DNA of 64,000 nucleotides from Taklimakanibacter sp049323275. Its GTDB lineage: Bacteria > Pseudomonadota > Alphaproteobacteria > Rhizobiales > Aestuariivirgaceae. The stretch covers positions 26,205 to 90,204 of the forward strand of contig JBMOOM010000053.1 in assembly GCA_049323275.1 (NCBI GenBank), read 5' to 3'. Numbering within the stretch: position 1 is the first letter of the stretch; each line of letters starts with the position of its first letter. The notes beneath the pieces were generated by a model that ran no database searches, was not told the DNA's origin, and saw only the letters and a list, made by a program, of their open reading frames with translations. Both the position numbers and the translations under genes were made by a program. This document shows, in pieces, positions 23,145 to 32,709 of the stretch.

Positions 23145-24677
23145 ATGACGACATCCAGGCGTGATCTGCTGAAATTCGGCGCCCTTGGCGGCGCCGCTCT
23201 GCTGGCTGGATTTCCGGGCGCGGAAGTGTCCGCGCAAGGGTCCGAGCTCACCATCGCCTATAATGTGAACCTGCCCTCCTGGGACCCGACGGTCGGTCCC
23301 TCGGCGGTGAACCCGACCATCCAGGCGATCTATCAGTCGGTCTTCGACATGTATATCGCGCAGAATCCGGACCTCTCCTTCGCGCCGGGCCTCGTCACCA
23401 AATGGGGCTGGAACGACGACAAGACGAAGGTCGAGATGGAAGTGCGCGACGGCGTCACCTGGCATGACGGCTCGCCCTTCACCGCCGAGGACGTCGCCTG
23501 GTCGCTGGAGCGCGCCGGCAAGCCCGAAACCGGCAATCCGATTCAGTTCGTGTGGAGCAAGATCGGCAACTTCAAGGTCGAGGGCAACAAGATCACCGCC
23601 GATGTGAAGGAGTTCGAACCGGTCCTGTTCAAATGGATGTCCTTCCTCACCGGCTATGTGCTGCCCAAGGCCTATTATGAGAAGGTCGGCGCCGAGGGCT
23701 TCGAGAAGGCGCCGATCGGCACCGGCCCCTATATGATGGAGAAGTTCGAGCGCAACGCCTTCGTGCGGCTCAAGGCCAATCCGAATTACTGGGGCGGCAA
23801 GCCGGCCTTCGAGACGGTCATCATCAAATTCGTGCCCGATTCCGCCAGCCGCGTCGCCGAAGTCGAATCCGGCTCCTCGCAGGTGACGCTCGAAATCCCC
23901 TATGACGAATTCGACCGGCTGAAGGGCAAGGACGGGCTTGCCGGCATCACCACGCCGATCTCCGATATCGGCATGATCTTCCTGAACGACATCGATGTGA
24001 TGCTCGACAAGAATGTCCGCCTCGCCGCCCATCACGCCATCGACAAGCAGCTCATCATCGACCGCCTGCTCAACGGCTATGGCATTCCGATCGACACGCT
24101 CGAGACGCCGCAATATGCGGCCTATGACGCCTCCATCAAGGTCGGCTACGATCCTAAGCGCGCGACGGAGCTGCTGGCCGCATCCGGCTTCGGACCCGAC
24201 AAGCCGGTGAAGTTCAAGATCCAGACCACCAAGGGCTTCAAGCCCAAGGACTATGAGATGATCCAGGCGATCGTCGGCATGTGGCGCAAGGTCGGCATCG
24301 AGGCGGAGATCGAGATCTACGAGATCGCCAAGCATTACGAACTGCGCGCCGCCGATACGCTGGCGCCGGCCGCCTTCTACAACTGGGGCAATGCGATCGG
24401 CGACCCGACCACCTCGACCGGCTTCGCCATGTTCGGCCCGAGCCCGCATTCGGTGTGGGACTCGAAGGATCTCATCGACATGATCATCCCGCTCTGGGGC
24501 GAGAAGGACGAGACCAAGCGCATCGACGGCTGGAAGGCGGTCAGCAAATATATCGCCGAGCAGGGTTATGTGATCCCGCTGCTGCAATATGTGCAGCCGA
24601 TCGTCCATGCCAAGTCGGTCAAGGTCACGCCGCATGTCTCGGGTGCCCTCTTGCCCGCGCTGATGTCGCCGGCCTGA
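23145..24677 (+). CDS. Tat-exported family 5 solute-binding protein of the peptide/nickel ABC transporter
   Basis: A 510-residue periplasmic binding protein. The start ATG 23145 follows GGGAGAGAGAC and begins TTSRRDLLKFGAL, a twin-arginine signal, with cleavage after about residue 33 (EVSA-QG). The remainder is the SBP_bac_5 fold. It is followed by two permease and two ATPase genes, a complete Dpp/Opp-type importer. Context with aromatic or 2-oxoacid enzymes suggests uptake of a peptide-like or aromatic-amine compound. The ligand is unknown. Confidence 0.9.
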   Translation: MTTSRRDLLKFGALGGAALLAGFPGAEVSAQGSELTIAYNVNLPSWDPTVGPSAVNPTIQAIYQSVFDMYIAQNPDLSFAPGLVTKWGWNDDKTKVEMEVRDGVTWHDGSPFTAEDVAWSLERAGKPETGNPIQFVWSKIGNFKVEGNKITADVKEFEPVLFKWMSFLTGYVLPKAYYEKVGAEGFEKAPIGTGPYMMEKFERNAFVRLKANPNYWGGKPAFETVIIKFVPDSASRVAEVESGSSQVTLEIPYDEFDRLKGKDGLAGITTPISDIGMIFLNDIDVMLDKNVRLAAHHAIDKQLIIDRLLNGYGIPIDTLETPQYAAYDASIKVGYDPKRATELLAASGFGPDKPVKFKIQTTKGFKPKDYEMIQAIVGMWRKVGIEAEIEIYEIAKHYELRAADTLAPAAFYNWGNAIGDPTTSTGFAMFGPSPHSVWDSKDLIDMIIPLWGEKDETKRIDGWKAVSKYIAEQGYVIPLLQYVQPIVHAKSVKVTPHVSGALLPALMSPA

Positions 24678-24687
24678 CGCCCCCCTT

Positions 24688-24783
24688 TCGTCATGGCCGG
24701 GCTTGACCCGGCCATCCAGTCTCCACGCCAATGAGCTGCTATATGGATAGGCTGGATGGCCGCCTCAAGGGCGGCCATGACGA
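24688..24783. repeat. Rhizobial-type dispersed palindrome (GGGCTTGACCCGGCC type)
   Basis: Outer arms TCGTCATGGCCG (24688-24699) and CGGCCATGACGA (24772-24783) enclose inner GGCCATCCAG/CTGGATGGCC pairing. This extended element, with GGGCTTGACCCGGCCATCC, is very common in rhizobial genomes. It lies between the solute-binding protein and first permease genes, where it could reduce distal expression. Confidence 0.75.
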
Positions 24784-24821
24784 GTTGGGAAACGGATTTG
24801 CGGTATGAGTTATATTGAAAG

Positions 24822-25826
24822 ATGAGCCGAAATCTGCTGATCCGCCTCGGCTCAACGATGGTCACGCTGTTCGGCGTGGCGCTCATCGTTTTCATCCTGG
24901 TGCGGGTCGTGCCCGGTAATCCCATCGCCATGATGCTGCCGCCCGGGGCGTCCGACGCCGATATCGCCCTGCTCACCGCTCATTACGGTCTCGACAAGCC
25001 GATCCTGGCCCAGTTCTGGATCTGGCTCGGCCGGGCGCTGCAGGGCGACTTCGGCACCTCGATCTCGCTGCGCCAGGATGTGATGAGCCTGATCTTCGGC
25101 CGCCTGCCGGCGACGCTCGAGCTCGCGACGCTCGCCCTTCTCATCGCCATGGCGCTGGGCGGCGCGCTCGCCGTCATCGCCGCTCGTTTCCGCGGCACTG
25201 CCGTCGAGACCGGCATCGATCTCGCCAATGGCGCGAGCCTCGCCATGCCGGACTTCCTGTGGGGATTGACTTTTATTCTGCTGTTCGGTGTCCTCGTTCC
25301 CATCTTCGCCATATCGGGCCGCGTCTCGCCGAGCCTCGATCTGCCCTTCGTCACCGGCTTCTACCTCATCGAAAGCATTCTGCGCCTGCGCTTCGACATC
25401 TTCCTCGACCTGATGCGCCATATGCTGATGCCGGCTCTCGCTTTGGCGCTGCCGCTCGCCGCGGTCATCGCGCAATTGCTCAAGACCGCGCTGAAGGAGG
25501 CCATGCAGCAGGATTATGTGATGCTTGCTCGCACCAAAGGGTTCTCCGAGACGCGCGTCCTGCTGGCCGAGGCCTTGCGCAACGCGGTGATCCCGACGCT
25601 CACGCTCGCCGGCGTGCAGTTCACCTTCCTGATCGGCGGCACGGTCATCGTCGAACGGCTGTTCTCCTATGAGGGACTCGGCAACATGGCGATCGACGCC
25701 GTCATCAACCGCGACCTGCCGCTCATCCAGGGCATCGTCCTTGTCTTCGCGCTGATCTTCGTCATCATCAATCTCATCGTCGATCTGAGCTATGCGCTGC
25801 TCAATCCGAGGCTCCGGCATGGCTGA
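24822..25826 (+). CDS. Peptide/nickel-type ABC transporter permease (DppB/OppB family)
   Basis: A 334-residue inner-membrane permease with six predicted transmembrane segments. The first is LGSTMVTLFGVALIVFILVR, followed by the typical periplasmic loop with a VVPGNPI motif. The EAA-type cytoplasmic loop is near residue 230 (ARTKGFSETRVLLAEALRNA), where the ATPases dock. It is the first of two permeases. The stop overlaps the start of the second permease gene by 8 bases. Confidence 0.9.
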   Translation: MSRNLLIRLGSTMVTLFGVALIVFILVRVVPGNPIAMMLPPGASDADIALLTAHYGLDKPILAQFWIWLGRALQGDFGTSISLRQDVMSLIFGRLPATLELATLALLIAMALGGALAVIAARFRGTAVETGIDLANGASLAMPDFLWGLTFILLFGVLVPIFAISGRVSPSLDLPFVTGFYLIESILRLRFDIFLDLMRHMLMPALALALPLAAVIAQLLKTALKEAMQQDYVMLARTKGFSETRVLLAEALRNAVIPTLTLAGVQFTFLIGGTVIVERLFSYEGLGNMAIDAVINRDLPLIQGIVLVFALIFVIINLIVDLSYALLNPRLRHG

Positions 25827-26667
25827 GGCGCGCGTCATAAGGGTGAAAGCGGGCCTCCGTTTGTGGCTGTCGGGCCTGTGGCTGACGCTCTTCGCGCTCG
25901 CCGCGATATTCGCCCCCCTCATCGTGCCGCATGATCCGCTCGCCCAGGATCTCATGCTCGGCAAATTGCCGCCGGCCTGGGTGGCCGGGCACGAGCCCGG
26001 CTATCTGCTCGGCACCGACAGCCTCGGCCGCGATGTGCTGTCGAGATTGATCTCGGCGGCGCGCCCGGCGCTTTTCGTCGCCATCGGCGCCGGCCTTGCC
26101 GCCTGTCTCCTCGGTTCGCTGCTGGGACTGCTTGCCGGCTTCTTCGGCGGCTGGACCGACCGCATCATCTCGCGCATCGTCGACATCTGGATGGCTTTTC
26201 CGCCGGTGCTCCTCTCCATCCTGCTCGTCGCTTTCCTCAATCCGAGCCTGCAGTCGGTCATCATCGCCATCGCCATCATCGACTGGACGCGCTTCTGCCG
26301 GGTCGTGCGCGCCGAGACGATGCAGCAGCGCCGCATGGACTATGTCGAAAGCGCCCGCGCCATGGGCCTCACCTCGATCGCCACCCTGGCGCGCGAGGTG
26401 CTGCCCAATGTATTGCCGGCGATCATCGTGCTGCTGTCCCTCGAAATGGGCATCGCGGTGATCGTCGAGGCCATCCTGTCCTATGTCAATCTCTCGGTCT
26501 CGACCGACATGGCGACCTGGGGCAGCATGATCGCCGAGGGCCGCGGCATCATCTATCAGGCCTGGTGGGTGCTGGTCTTCCCGATGATCGCTTTGTTCCT
26601 GACCGTGCTGGCCTTCAGCCAGTTCGGCGAGGGGCTGAAAGAGCGTTTCGATCCGGTGCTCAGATGA
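25819..26667 (+). CDS. Peptide/nickel-type ABC transporter permease (DppC/OppC family)
   Basis: A 282-residue permease. The start at ATG 25819 was chosen because an upstream in-frame ATG lies deep inside the preceding gene. A periplasmic segment with LGTDSLGRDVLSRLISAARP (about residues 66-85) is the DppC-family signature, and the EAA loop is near residue 185 (ESARAMGLTSIATLAREVLP). It pairs with the preceding permease and overlaps the next gene by ATGA. Confidence 0.9.
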   Translation: MAEARVIRVKAGLRLWLSGLWLTLFALAAIFAPLIVPHDPLAQDLMLGKLPPAWVAGHEPGYLLGTDSLGRDVLSRLISAARPALFVAIGAGLAACLLGSLLGLLAGFFGGWTDRIISRIVDIWMAFPPVLLSILLVAFLNPSLQSVIIAIAIIDWTRFCRVVRAETMQQRRMDYVESARAMGLTSIATLAREVLPNVLPAIIVLLSLEMGIAVIVEAILSYVNLSVSTDMATWGSMIAEGRGIIYQAWWVLVFPMIALFLTVLAFSQFGEGLKERFDPVLR

Positions 26668-27554
26668 CGGAAGCCTATCTCGACATCCGCGGTTTGAGCG
26701 TCGCGCTCCAGCGTGGCGGTGGCCGCCTGCTGCGCCGCGTGTCGCTCGCCGTGAAGCCGGGCGAGGTCCACGCTCTGGTGGGCGAGTCGGGCGCCGGCAA
26801 GAGCATGATCGCCCGCGCCGTCTTCGGCATCCTGCCGAAAGCGGTGACGATCCTCGAGGGTAGCGTCACCATCGAGGGCGCTGATCTCAATGCGATGCCC
26901 GAGACCGCGCGTCGTCTGTTCATCGGCAGGCGCGCCGCCTTCATCCCGCAGGATCCGTTGACCGCGCTCAACCCGTCCAAGCGCATCGCCGAGCAGATAT
27001 CCGACCGGCTGATCCATATTCTGGGAATGTCCAAGGCCAGGGCGCATGAGCGCGCCGCGGCTCTGCTCGACGAGGTGAAGATCGCCGAGCCCGACAGGGT
27101 GATGCGCCTTTACCCGCATGAACTGTCGGGCGGCATGCGCCAGCGCGTGCTCATCGCCGCGGCCTTTGCCGGCGAACCCAGGCTCATCGTCGCCGACGAG
27201 CCGACGACGGCGCTCGACGTGACGGTCCAGAAGCAGATACTGGCGCTCATCGCCGGCCTCCAGGCGCGTCACGGCACCGCCCTTCTCTTCATCACCCACA
27301 ATCTCGGCGTGGTGGCGAAGCTCTGCCAGACGGCCTCCGTGCTTTATGCCGGTAAGGTTGTCGAGCAGGCGAGCGTGCGCCGGCTCTTCGCCGATCCTCA
27401 GCATGCCTACACGCGCGCCTTGATGGCGGCGACGCCGCGCTACGACCGGCCCGAAGAGTCGCTCAAGCCCGCTTCGCCGGAGCTTTTGAACCAGCTCGCA
27501 CATGAAGTCGCCCAGACCGACGCCCTCTGGGCGAAGGAGCGCGCGCATGGCTGA
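26664..27554 (+). CDS. Peptide/nickel-type ABC transporter ATP-binding protein (DppD/OppD family)
   Basis: A 296-residue ATPase: Walker A GESGAGKS near residue 41, Q-loop PQDP, signature LSGGMRQR and Walker B IVADEPTTALD. The C-terminal tail (PQHAYTRALMAATP) is typical of OppD/DppD proteins. ATG 26664 overlaps the permease stop. It forms the first half of the heterodimeric ATPase. Its stop overlaps the second ATPase start by 8 bases. Confidence 0.92.
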   Translation: MTEAYLDIRGLSVALQRGGGRLLRRVSLAVKPGEVHALVGESGAGKSMIARAVFGILPKAVTILEGSVTIEGADLNAMPETARRLFIGRRAAFIPQDPLTALNPSKRIAEQISDRLIHILGMSKARAHERAAALLDEVKIAEPDRVMRLYPHELSGGMRQRVLIAAAFAGEPRLIVADEPTTALDVTVQKQILALIAGLQARHGTALLFITHNLGVVAKLCQTASVLYAGKVVEQASVRRLFADPQHAYTRALMAATPRYDRPEESLKPASPELLNQLAHEVAQTDALWAKERAHG

Positions 27555-28371
27555 CGCCCTCTTCAAGGTCGAGGACCTGCATCTCTCGCTTCCCGACCTG
27601 GCGCGCAAGCCGCTTTTCGGCGCGGCGCCGCGCATCACCATCCTCAAGGGCCTGAGCTTCACCGTGCCCGAGGGCGCCATCACCGGCATCGTCGGTGAAT
27701 CGGGCTCGGGCAAGACCTCACTCGGCCGGACCCTGATCCGCCTTCTCACCCCCGACCGCGGCCGCATCGACTTTGCCGGACGCGACATAACGGGTCTCGA
27801 CGACGAGGCGCTGCGCCCCTTGCGGCGTGACCTGCAGATCATCTTCCAGGACCCGTTTTCGTCCCTCAATCCGCGCAAGACCGTCGGCGCCATCATCGCC
27901 GCCCCGCTCCTGCTCCATAAAGTCGCGGCGACCGGCGGCGAAGCCCGGTCTCTCGCCCAGGAGGCGCTGACCCAGGTTGGCCTGCCCGTTTCCTTCGCCG
28001 CGCGTTATCCGCATGAATTGTCCGGCGGCCAGCGCCAGCGCGTCGGCATCGCCCGCGCGGTGGCGCTCAAGCCGCGTTTCATCCTGGCGGACGAGATCGT
28101 GTCGGGCCTCGACGTATCGAGCCAGGCGCAGATCCTCGCTTTGCTGATGGACTTACGTGCCCGGATGAACTTCACCATGGCCTTCATCAGCCATGACCTG
28201 TCGGTAGTGCGCCGTCTATGCGACCGGGTGATCGTGATGCGCAAGGGCGAGATCGTCGAGGATGCCGACACCGCGACGCTCTTCGAGCGCCCGCAGCATG
28301 CCTATACGCGGCTGCTGCGCGATTCCATTCCGTTGCCGGAACTGACCCAAGGCTGGCTCCAGGAAGGGTGA
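27547..28371 (+). CDS. Peptide/nickel-type ABC transporter ATP-binding protein (DppF/OppF family)
   Basis: A 274-residue ATPase with Walker A GESGSGKT (about residue 51), Q-loop FQDPFSSLNPR, signature LSGGQRQR and Walker B ILADEIVSGLD. It has Ile-Val where most family members have Pro-Thr or Pro-Val, a mild variation. It completes the importer. Its stop codon is directly next to the stop of the convergent M24 gene, so the two transcripts must overlap or share a bidirectional end. Confidence 0.92.
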   Translation: MADALFKVEDLHLSLPDLARKPLFGAAPRITILKGLSFTVPEGAITGIVGESGSGKTSLGRTLIRLLTPDRGRIDFAGRDITGLDDEALRPLRRDLQIIFQDPFSSLNPRKTVGAIIAAPLLLHKVAATGGEARSLAQEALTQVGLPVSFAARYPHELSGGQRQRVGIARAVALKPRFILADEIVSGLDVSSQAQILALLMDLRARMNFTMAFISHDLSVVRRLCDRVIVMRKGEIVEDADTATLFERPQHAYTRLLRDSIPLPELTQGWLQEG

Positions 28372-29520
28372 TCAGACCACGATCGGCCCACTTTTCAGCT
28401 TGGTCAAAACCTCTGGTCCGCTCTCGGTCAAAAGGACCGTATTGGACAGGAAGTCGTCGCCCTGGCCGCTGCCCATCAGCCAGGACAGGATATGGAAGCT
28501 CATGCCGGTCTTGATCTCGAGATCGGAATCATGCCGGAGCCCCGTGACACTGTTGCCGCCGGTCCAGGACGGCGGCTGTCCGACACCGACGCAATAGCCG
28601 CAATGATGGCGCCGGTAGTGCGCAAGCCCCGCCGCGTCGACGACCGCCTGCCATGCCGCATAGACATCGCGCGCTCTGGCGCCCGCCCGGATCGCGGCAA
28701 CGACGGCATCGAAAGCCTGTCTGACGACGCCGGCGATCCGCGCATCGTCGTCGCGGATCGAACCGATATGGACGAGCCGCCCCAGCGGCGCGTGATAGCG
28801 TGAGACGCAGCCCGACAATTCGAGAAAGACCGGCTCGCCTTTCCTGTAGGCCCCATCTCCCCAGGTCGCATGCTCCTCGCCGAGCCGGCTGCCTGGCCGG
28901 ATGAAAGGTCCGAAGCCCGGCGGATGGCCGCCGGCACGGATCATCGCCGCCATGCACGCCGCTGCCACTTCGAATTCACGCGCGCCATCGGCAATGGCGG
29001 CGACCGCCGCCTCAGCCGCCGCATCGCTGACGCGCGCCGCCCGGCGCATCAGCTTCTGCTCTTCAGAACTTTTCACCAGTCGCAACGCATCGGCAAGACC
29101 GCTCACATCCGACCACCGCGCGTCGACCTGCTCCTTCAGCGAGAGGGCGAGACCATGGCTCAGTCCCGATGTCCAGTATTCGAGACCGATGGCTTTGCCC
29201 GTAAGTTTCAGGTCGCGCAGCACCCGCGCCATCATGTCGGCGGCCGTCTCGCTGTCGGGATGGCCGTGGAAGCGCGCCGCGCGCACCTGCTTTTCGACTG
29301 AGACCTTCTCCATCGCGCGCGTCACCAGCGCCGGCTCGCTGTCGAGCGGCACCAGCAACAGATGCGGCGCGAAATAGCCCCAATGATCGAGACCGGTCAG
29401 ATAGAAGACATTCTCGGGGCTGGCGAAGATCGCCGCCTCGAGTCCTTTGAGCTCGAGCTCGGCGCGCACCCGGCGCAGACGGCGGGCGATTTCGGCATCG
29501 GTGAAAGGATTGTCGAACAT
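28372..29520 (-). CDS. M24-family (creatinase/aminopeptidase P fold) protein, DoeA paralogue
   Basis: A 382-residue pita-bread-fold protein: N-terminal creatinase_N domain (residues 1 to about 145) and C-terminal M24 domain. It shares the SRYHAPLGRLVHIG strand with the DoeA-like protein encoded 1 base upstream, but the divergence is large. Normal M24 metal ligands are not obvious, so it may be a metal-free, creatinase-like hydrolase. It sits where ectoine clusters usually have the deacetylase doeB/eutE. A hydrolase or deacylase role in ectoine-like compound breakdown is inferred. Confidence 0.75.
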   Translation of the reverse strand: MFDNPFTDAEIARRLRRVRAELELKGLEAAIFASPENVFYLTGLDHWGYFAPHLLLVPLDSEPALVTRAMEKVSVEKQVRAARFHGHPDSETAADMMARVLRDLKLTGKAIGLEYWTSGLSHGLALSLKEQVDARWSDVSGLADALRLVKSSEEQKLMRRAARVSDAAAEAAVAAIADGAREFEVAAACMAAMIRAGGHPPGFGPFIRPGSRLGEEHATWGDGAYRKGEPVFLELSGCVSRYHAPLGRLVHIGSIRDDDARIAGVVRQAFDAVVAAIRAGARARDVYAAWQAVVDAAGLAHYRRHHCGYCVGVGQPPSWTGGNSVTGLRHDSDLEIKTGMSFHILSWLMGSGQGDDFLSNTVLLTESGPEVLTKLKSGPIVV

Positions 29521-29521
29521 G

Positions 29522-30700
29522 TCAATCGATCACGATCAATTCGCGCGCCACGTCGCAAAGACGCTCGCCCCCTTTGTCGGTGACGACGAAGGACTCGGAG
29601 ATCGCGACGCCGAAATCCTGGAGCCATACGCCCGATTGGATGTGGAAGCACATGCCAGCCTGAAGCACGGTCGTATCGCCGGGCCTGAGGCTCACCGTGC
29701 GCTCGCCCCAGTCGGGCGGATAGGAAAGCCCGATCGAATAGCCGACACGGCTTTCTTTCTTGAGCCCGTATTTGCGCAGCACCGCCTGCCAGGCCCCCTC
29801 CACTTGCTCCGCCGTGTTGCCGCTCCTGGCTTTGGCGAGGCCGGCATCGACGCCTTCGACCACCGCCTTGGCCACATCCGCGATTGCTTGCGGCGGCTTG
29901 CCCAGATGGATGGTGCGGGTGAGCGGTGCGTGATAGCGCCGCCGGGCGCCGGCGATCTCGAGCATGGCGAGACCCGATTTCGGCAAGGGCGCGTCGCTCC
30001 AGGTGAGATGCGGCGTGCTCGTTCCCTCGCCCACCGGCATGAGCGGACAGATGGCGGCATAGTCGCCGCCAATTCCCGGCACACCCATGGTCTGCGCGTG
30101 ATAGATCTCGGCGATCACCTGATATTGCGGCACGCCGGGCTTCATCGTTTCGACGGCGCGGTTCATCGCATGGCTGCAGATGCGGCCCGCCTCGCGCATC
30201 AGCACGATCTCGGCCTCGGATTTGACGAGCCGCGCCCAGTTGACCAGGTCGCCATTATTGGCGAAGGCCGCGTCGGGCAGTCCCTTGGTGAGATGGGCAT
30301 GGCAGCGCGCCGTATAATAATGCGCATCCATCTCGACGCCGATGCGCGCTTTGCCCCAGCCGCGCGCGCGGATCAGCTCGGCGAGCTCGTCATAGGGATG
30401 GCCGACCGGATGCTGGATCAGATGCTCCGAGAAGGGCACGATATTATTGGCCGGCAGATAGGTGGTGAGATGCGCGCTCTTGGCGTCCTGGGCGCGGCCG
30501 AACCAGATCGGCGTTTCCACCGCCTGATGCACCAGCACGCATTGCGGCACGTAGAAGGACCAGCCGTCGAAACCGGTGAGCCAGCCCATATTGGCCGGGT
30601 CCTGGCAGATGATCAGATCGAAGCCGGCCTTCGCCATGCGGCTTTTGACCTGGGCCAGCCTTTCGGCATATTCGGCGCGCGTGAAGGGAGTGCTGCTCAT
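29522..30700 (-). CDS. eutD: Ectoine hydrolase (EutD/DoeA-like M24 family)
   Basis: A 392-residue protein that closely follows what I recall of rhizobial EutD/DoeA: PFTRAEYAERL at the start, GWLTGFDGWSFYVPQCVLV in the N-terminal domain and YSIGLSYPPDWGERTVSLRP near the C-terminus. DoeA opens the ectoine ring to N-acetyl-diaminobutyrate. The start at ATG 30700 was chosen over a TTG 12 bases upstream. It lies 8 bases after eutC. Metal ligands of aminopeptidase P are replaced, as in creatinase. Confidence 0.85.
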   Translation of the reverse strand: MSSTPFTRAEYAERLAQVKSRMAKAGFDLIICQDPANMGWLTGFDGWSFYVPQCVLVHQAVETPIWFGRAQDAKSAHLTTYLPANNIVPFSEHLIQHPVGHPYDELAELIRARGWGKARIGVEMDAHYYTARCHAHLTKGLPDAAFANNGDLVNWARLVKSEAEIVLMREAGRICSHAMNRAVETMKPGVPQYQVIAEIYHAQTMGVPGIGGDYAAICPLMPVGEGTSTPHLTWSDAPLPKSGLAMLEIAGARRRYHAPLTRTIHLGKPPQAIADVAKAVVEGVDAGLAKARSGNTAEQVEGAWQAVLRKYGLKKESRVGYSIGLSYPPDWGERTVSLRPGDTTVLQAGMCFHIQSGVWLQDFGVAISESFVVTDKGGERLCDVARELIVID

Positions 30701-30708
30701 TCTGTCTC

Positions 30709-31698
30709 TCAAGCGTTGATTTTAGTGCCGATGCCGAGCTTCCGTGCTGAGGCAAAGGCGTAAGAGGCGATGGCGGTGTCCTGCGCGCCGGTGCCGGTCA
30801 GGTCGCAGAGGGTGATCGCGGCCTCTGATGGCCGGCCAGGATGGGTCCCGGCGACGATGGCGCCGAGCTCGGGCGGCGTCCCGCCATTCATCAGGCCGGC
30901 CGCGCGCGCCGCCCGCAATTCGCCGAGCGCTGCGGCCTGACTGACGCGGTCGCAGACATAGAGATCGGCCAGCGCCACGGCGCGCGGGTCGATCTCGTTC
31001 TTCCCGGCCTGGTCGGCGCCCATGGCGGTGATGTGCAGTCCCTTATGCAGCCATTCGGCGCGCAGGATGGCTTTTCGCGCCGATGTCGTCGTCACCACCA
31101 GTTGCGCTTCGGCGACGGCCGCGGCGGCGTCCTTCGTGACTTCGGTCTTCACCTTGATTGCCGGCGCGATATCCGCGGCGCAGGCCTCGGCGCGGCCCTG
31201 ATCGCGCCCCCACACGATCACCTTCTTGAAGGGGCGCACCTGATGCGCGGCGATGATCTGCAAACGCGCCTGGGCGCCGGTGCCGAACACGGCGGCGGTT
31301 TCGACCTTCTTCGGCGCCAGATATTTGGCGGCGACGGCGCCGGCCGCGGCGGTGCGGATGTCGGTCAGATAACCATTGTCGAGGAGCAGCGCCGAAACGA
31401 GTCCGGTCTTCGCCGAGAACAGGATCATCAGCCCGTTGAGGCTGGGCAGACCGAGCTTCGGATTGTCGAAGAAGCCGGGGCTGACCTTGATGGCGAAATG
31501 CTCGAAGCCCGGCAGATAGGCGGTCTTCACATCGACCTCGCCATGAGCGTCGGCGATTTCCATCGAGAGGATCGGCGGCATGATGACCTTGCCCGAGGCG
31601 AGAAGCCGGAAGGCGTCTTCGACCACCTTGAGCACCGGTGCGCCGAGCATGACGGTGCGGCGCAGATCGGCTTCGGTGAGAATGGCGATGTCGCCCAT
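30709..31698 (-). CDS. eutC: Ornithine cyclodeaminase-family protein, EutC-like
   Basis: A 329-residue member of the ornithine cyclodeaminase/mu-crystallin family. Residues 20-130 form the substrate-binding part (PGFFDNPKLGLPSLNG), and a Rossmann motif VFGTGAQARLQ follows at about residue 138. EutC is a fixed part of ectoine/hydroxyectoine gene clusters and is proposed to act with EutB in removing the hydroxyl group of hydroxyectoine. The gene lies 3 bases after eutB and 8 before eutD, so one transcript is likely. Confidence 0.85.
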   Translation of the reverse strand: MGDIAILTEADLRRTVMLGAPVLKVVEDAFRLLASGKVIMPPILSMEIADAHGEVDVKTAYLPGFEHFAIKVSPGFFDNPKLGLPSLNGLMILFSAKTGLVSALLLDNGYLTDIRTAAAGAVAAKYLAPKKVETAAVFGTGAQARLQIIAAHQVRPFKKVIVWGRDQGRAEACAADIAPAIKVKTEVTKDAAAAVAEAQLVVTTTSARKAILRAEWLHKGLHITAMGADQAGKNEIDPRAVALADLYVCDRVSQAAALGELRAARAAGLMNGGTPPELGAIVAGTHPGRPSEAAITLCDLTGTGAQDTAIASYAFASARKLGIGTKINA

Positions 31699-31701
31699 AG
31701 T

Positions 31702-32697
31702 CTATCCTTTCACCATGTGATCGCCGATGCGCACCGGTTCGCCCTTCGCCACGGCGATGATCTGGTCGAGATCGGCATTCTGGCCGGAGATGATCATGGC
31801 GGTGGGCCCGTCGACTTTGAGCTTGCCGGCCAGGAGCGCCGCGATGCCGACGGCGCCGCCGCCCTCGGCGATGAGGCGCTCGCGCCGGAACAGCGCCTGC
31901 ATGCCGCGATAGATCTCCGTCTCGCTCACCAGCAGGGTCTCGTCGGCATAATCGCGGCAGAGCTTGAAGGTCCATTGATTGGTGAGATTGATGCCGCCGC
32001 CCAGCGTGTCGGCGAGCGAAGGAACTTCGGTGACGAGAATCGGATGGCCGGCCCTGAGGCTTTCATGCATGGCGGCGCCTTCTTCCATGCTGACGCCGAT
32101 CACGCGGATATCCGGCTTGATCTGCTTGGCGGCGAAGGCGATGCCGCCGAGGAGCCCGCCGCCCGACAAAGGCACCACGATCTGGGTGAGATCGGGCCGC
32201 TCGGCCAGAAGCTCGAGCGCGATCGTCGCCTGGCCGAGAATCACGTCGCGATGATCGAAGGGCGAGATGTCGGTATAACCCCTCTCGCGCACTAGCCGGT
32301 CGGCCTCCTTCTGCGCGTCGTCCTGGCTGGTGCCGCAGCGCCGGATCGTGGCGCCGAACGCGGTGATGCCCTGGACTTTCGCTTCCGGCACGAGACTGGA
32401 CAGACAGATCGTCGCCTCGATGCCGAGCCGGCGGGCTGCATAGGCGACCGCTTTGCCGTGATTGCCGGTCGAGCAGCAGACGACGCCGCGCCGGCGGGCC
32501 TCTTCATCGAGGCGCAGCAGCGCATGCGCCGCGCCTCTGATCTTGAAGGCGCCGATCGGCTGCAGGGTTTCAAGCTTGAGCAGGATGGGCCGACCGTCAT
32601 GGCCTGAGAAGCTCAGGGCCTCGATCAGTGGCGTAGCGCGCGCCAGGCCCTGGATGAGCCTGTGCGCCTCCCGGACAGCTTCAAGGGAAAAACCCAT
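31702..32697 (-). CDS. eutB: Threonine-dehydratase-like PLP enzyme, EutB-like
   Basis: A 331-residue fold-type II PLP enzyme. Lys in the LQPIGAFKIRGA motif (about residue 54) binds PLP, and a glycine-rich phosphate loop SGGGLLGG (about residue 180) follows. The start ATG 32697 was chosen because upstream residues are antisense to ehuB. In ectoine clusters EutB is annotated as a hydroxyectoine dehydratase. It begins the minus-strand operon and is divergent from ehuB. Ordinary serine/threonine dehydratase is the alternative. Confidence 0.85.
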   Translation of the reverse strand: MGFSLEAVREAHRLIQGLARATPLIEALSFSGHDGRPILLKLETLQPIGAFKIRGAAHALLRLDEEARRRGVVCCSTGNHGKAVAYAARRLGIEATICLSSLVPEAKVQGITAFGATIRRCGTSQDDAQKEADRLVRERGYTDISPFDHRDVILGQATIALELLAERPDLTQIVVPLSGGGLLGGIAFAAKQIKPDIRVIGVSMEEGAAMHESLRAGHPILVTEVPSLADTLGGGINLTNQWTFKLCRDYADETLLVSETEIYRGMQALFRRERLIAEGGGAVGIAALLAGKLKVDGPTAMIISGQNADLDQIIAVAKGEPVRIGDHMVKG

Positions 32698-32709
32698 CGA
32701 ACTCCCTAA

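Noticed and set aside
24688..24783. Long inverted repeat considered as an IS end or transposon remnant
   Set aside because: There is no transposase or target duplication. Its sequence matches a very common rhizobial intergenic palindrome.
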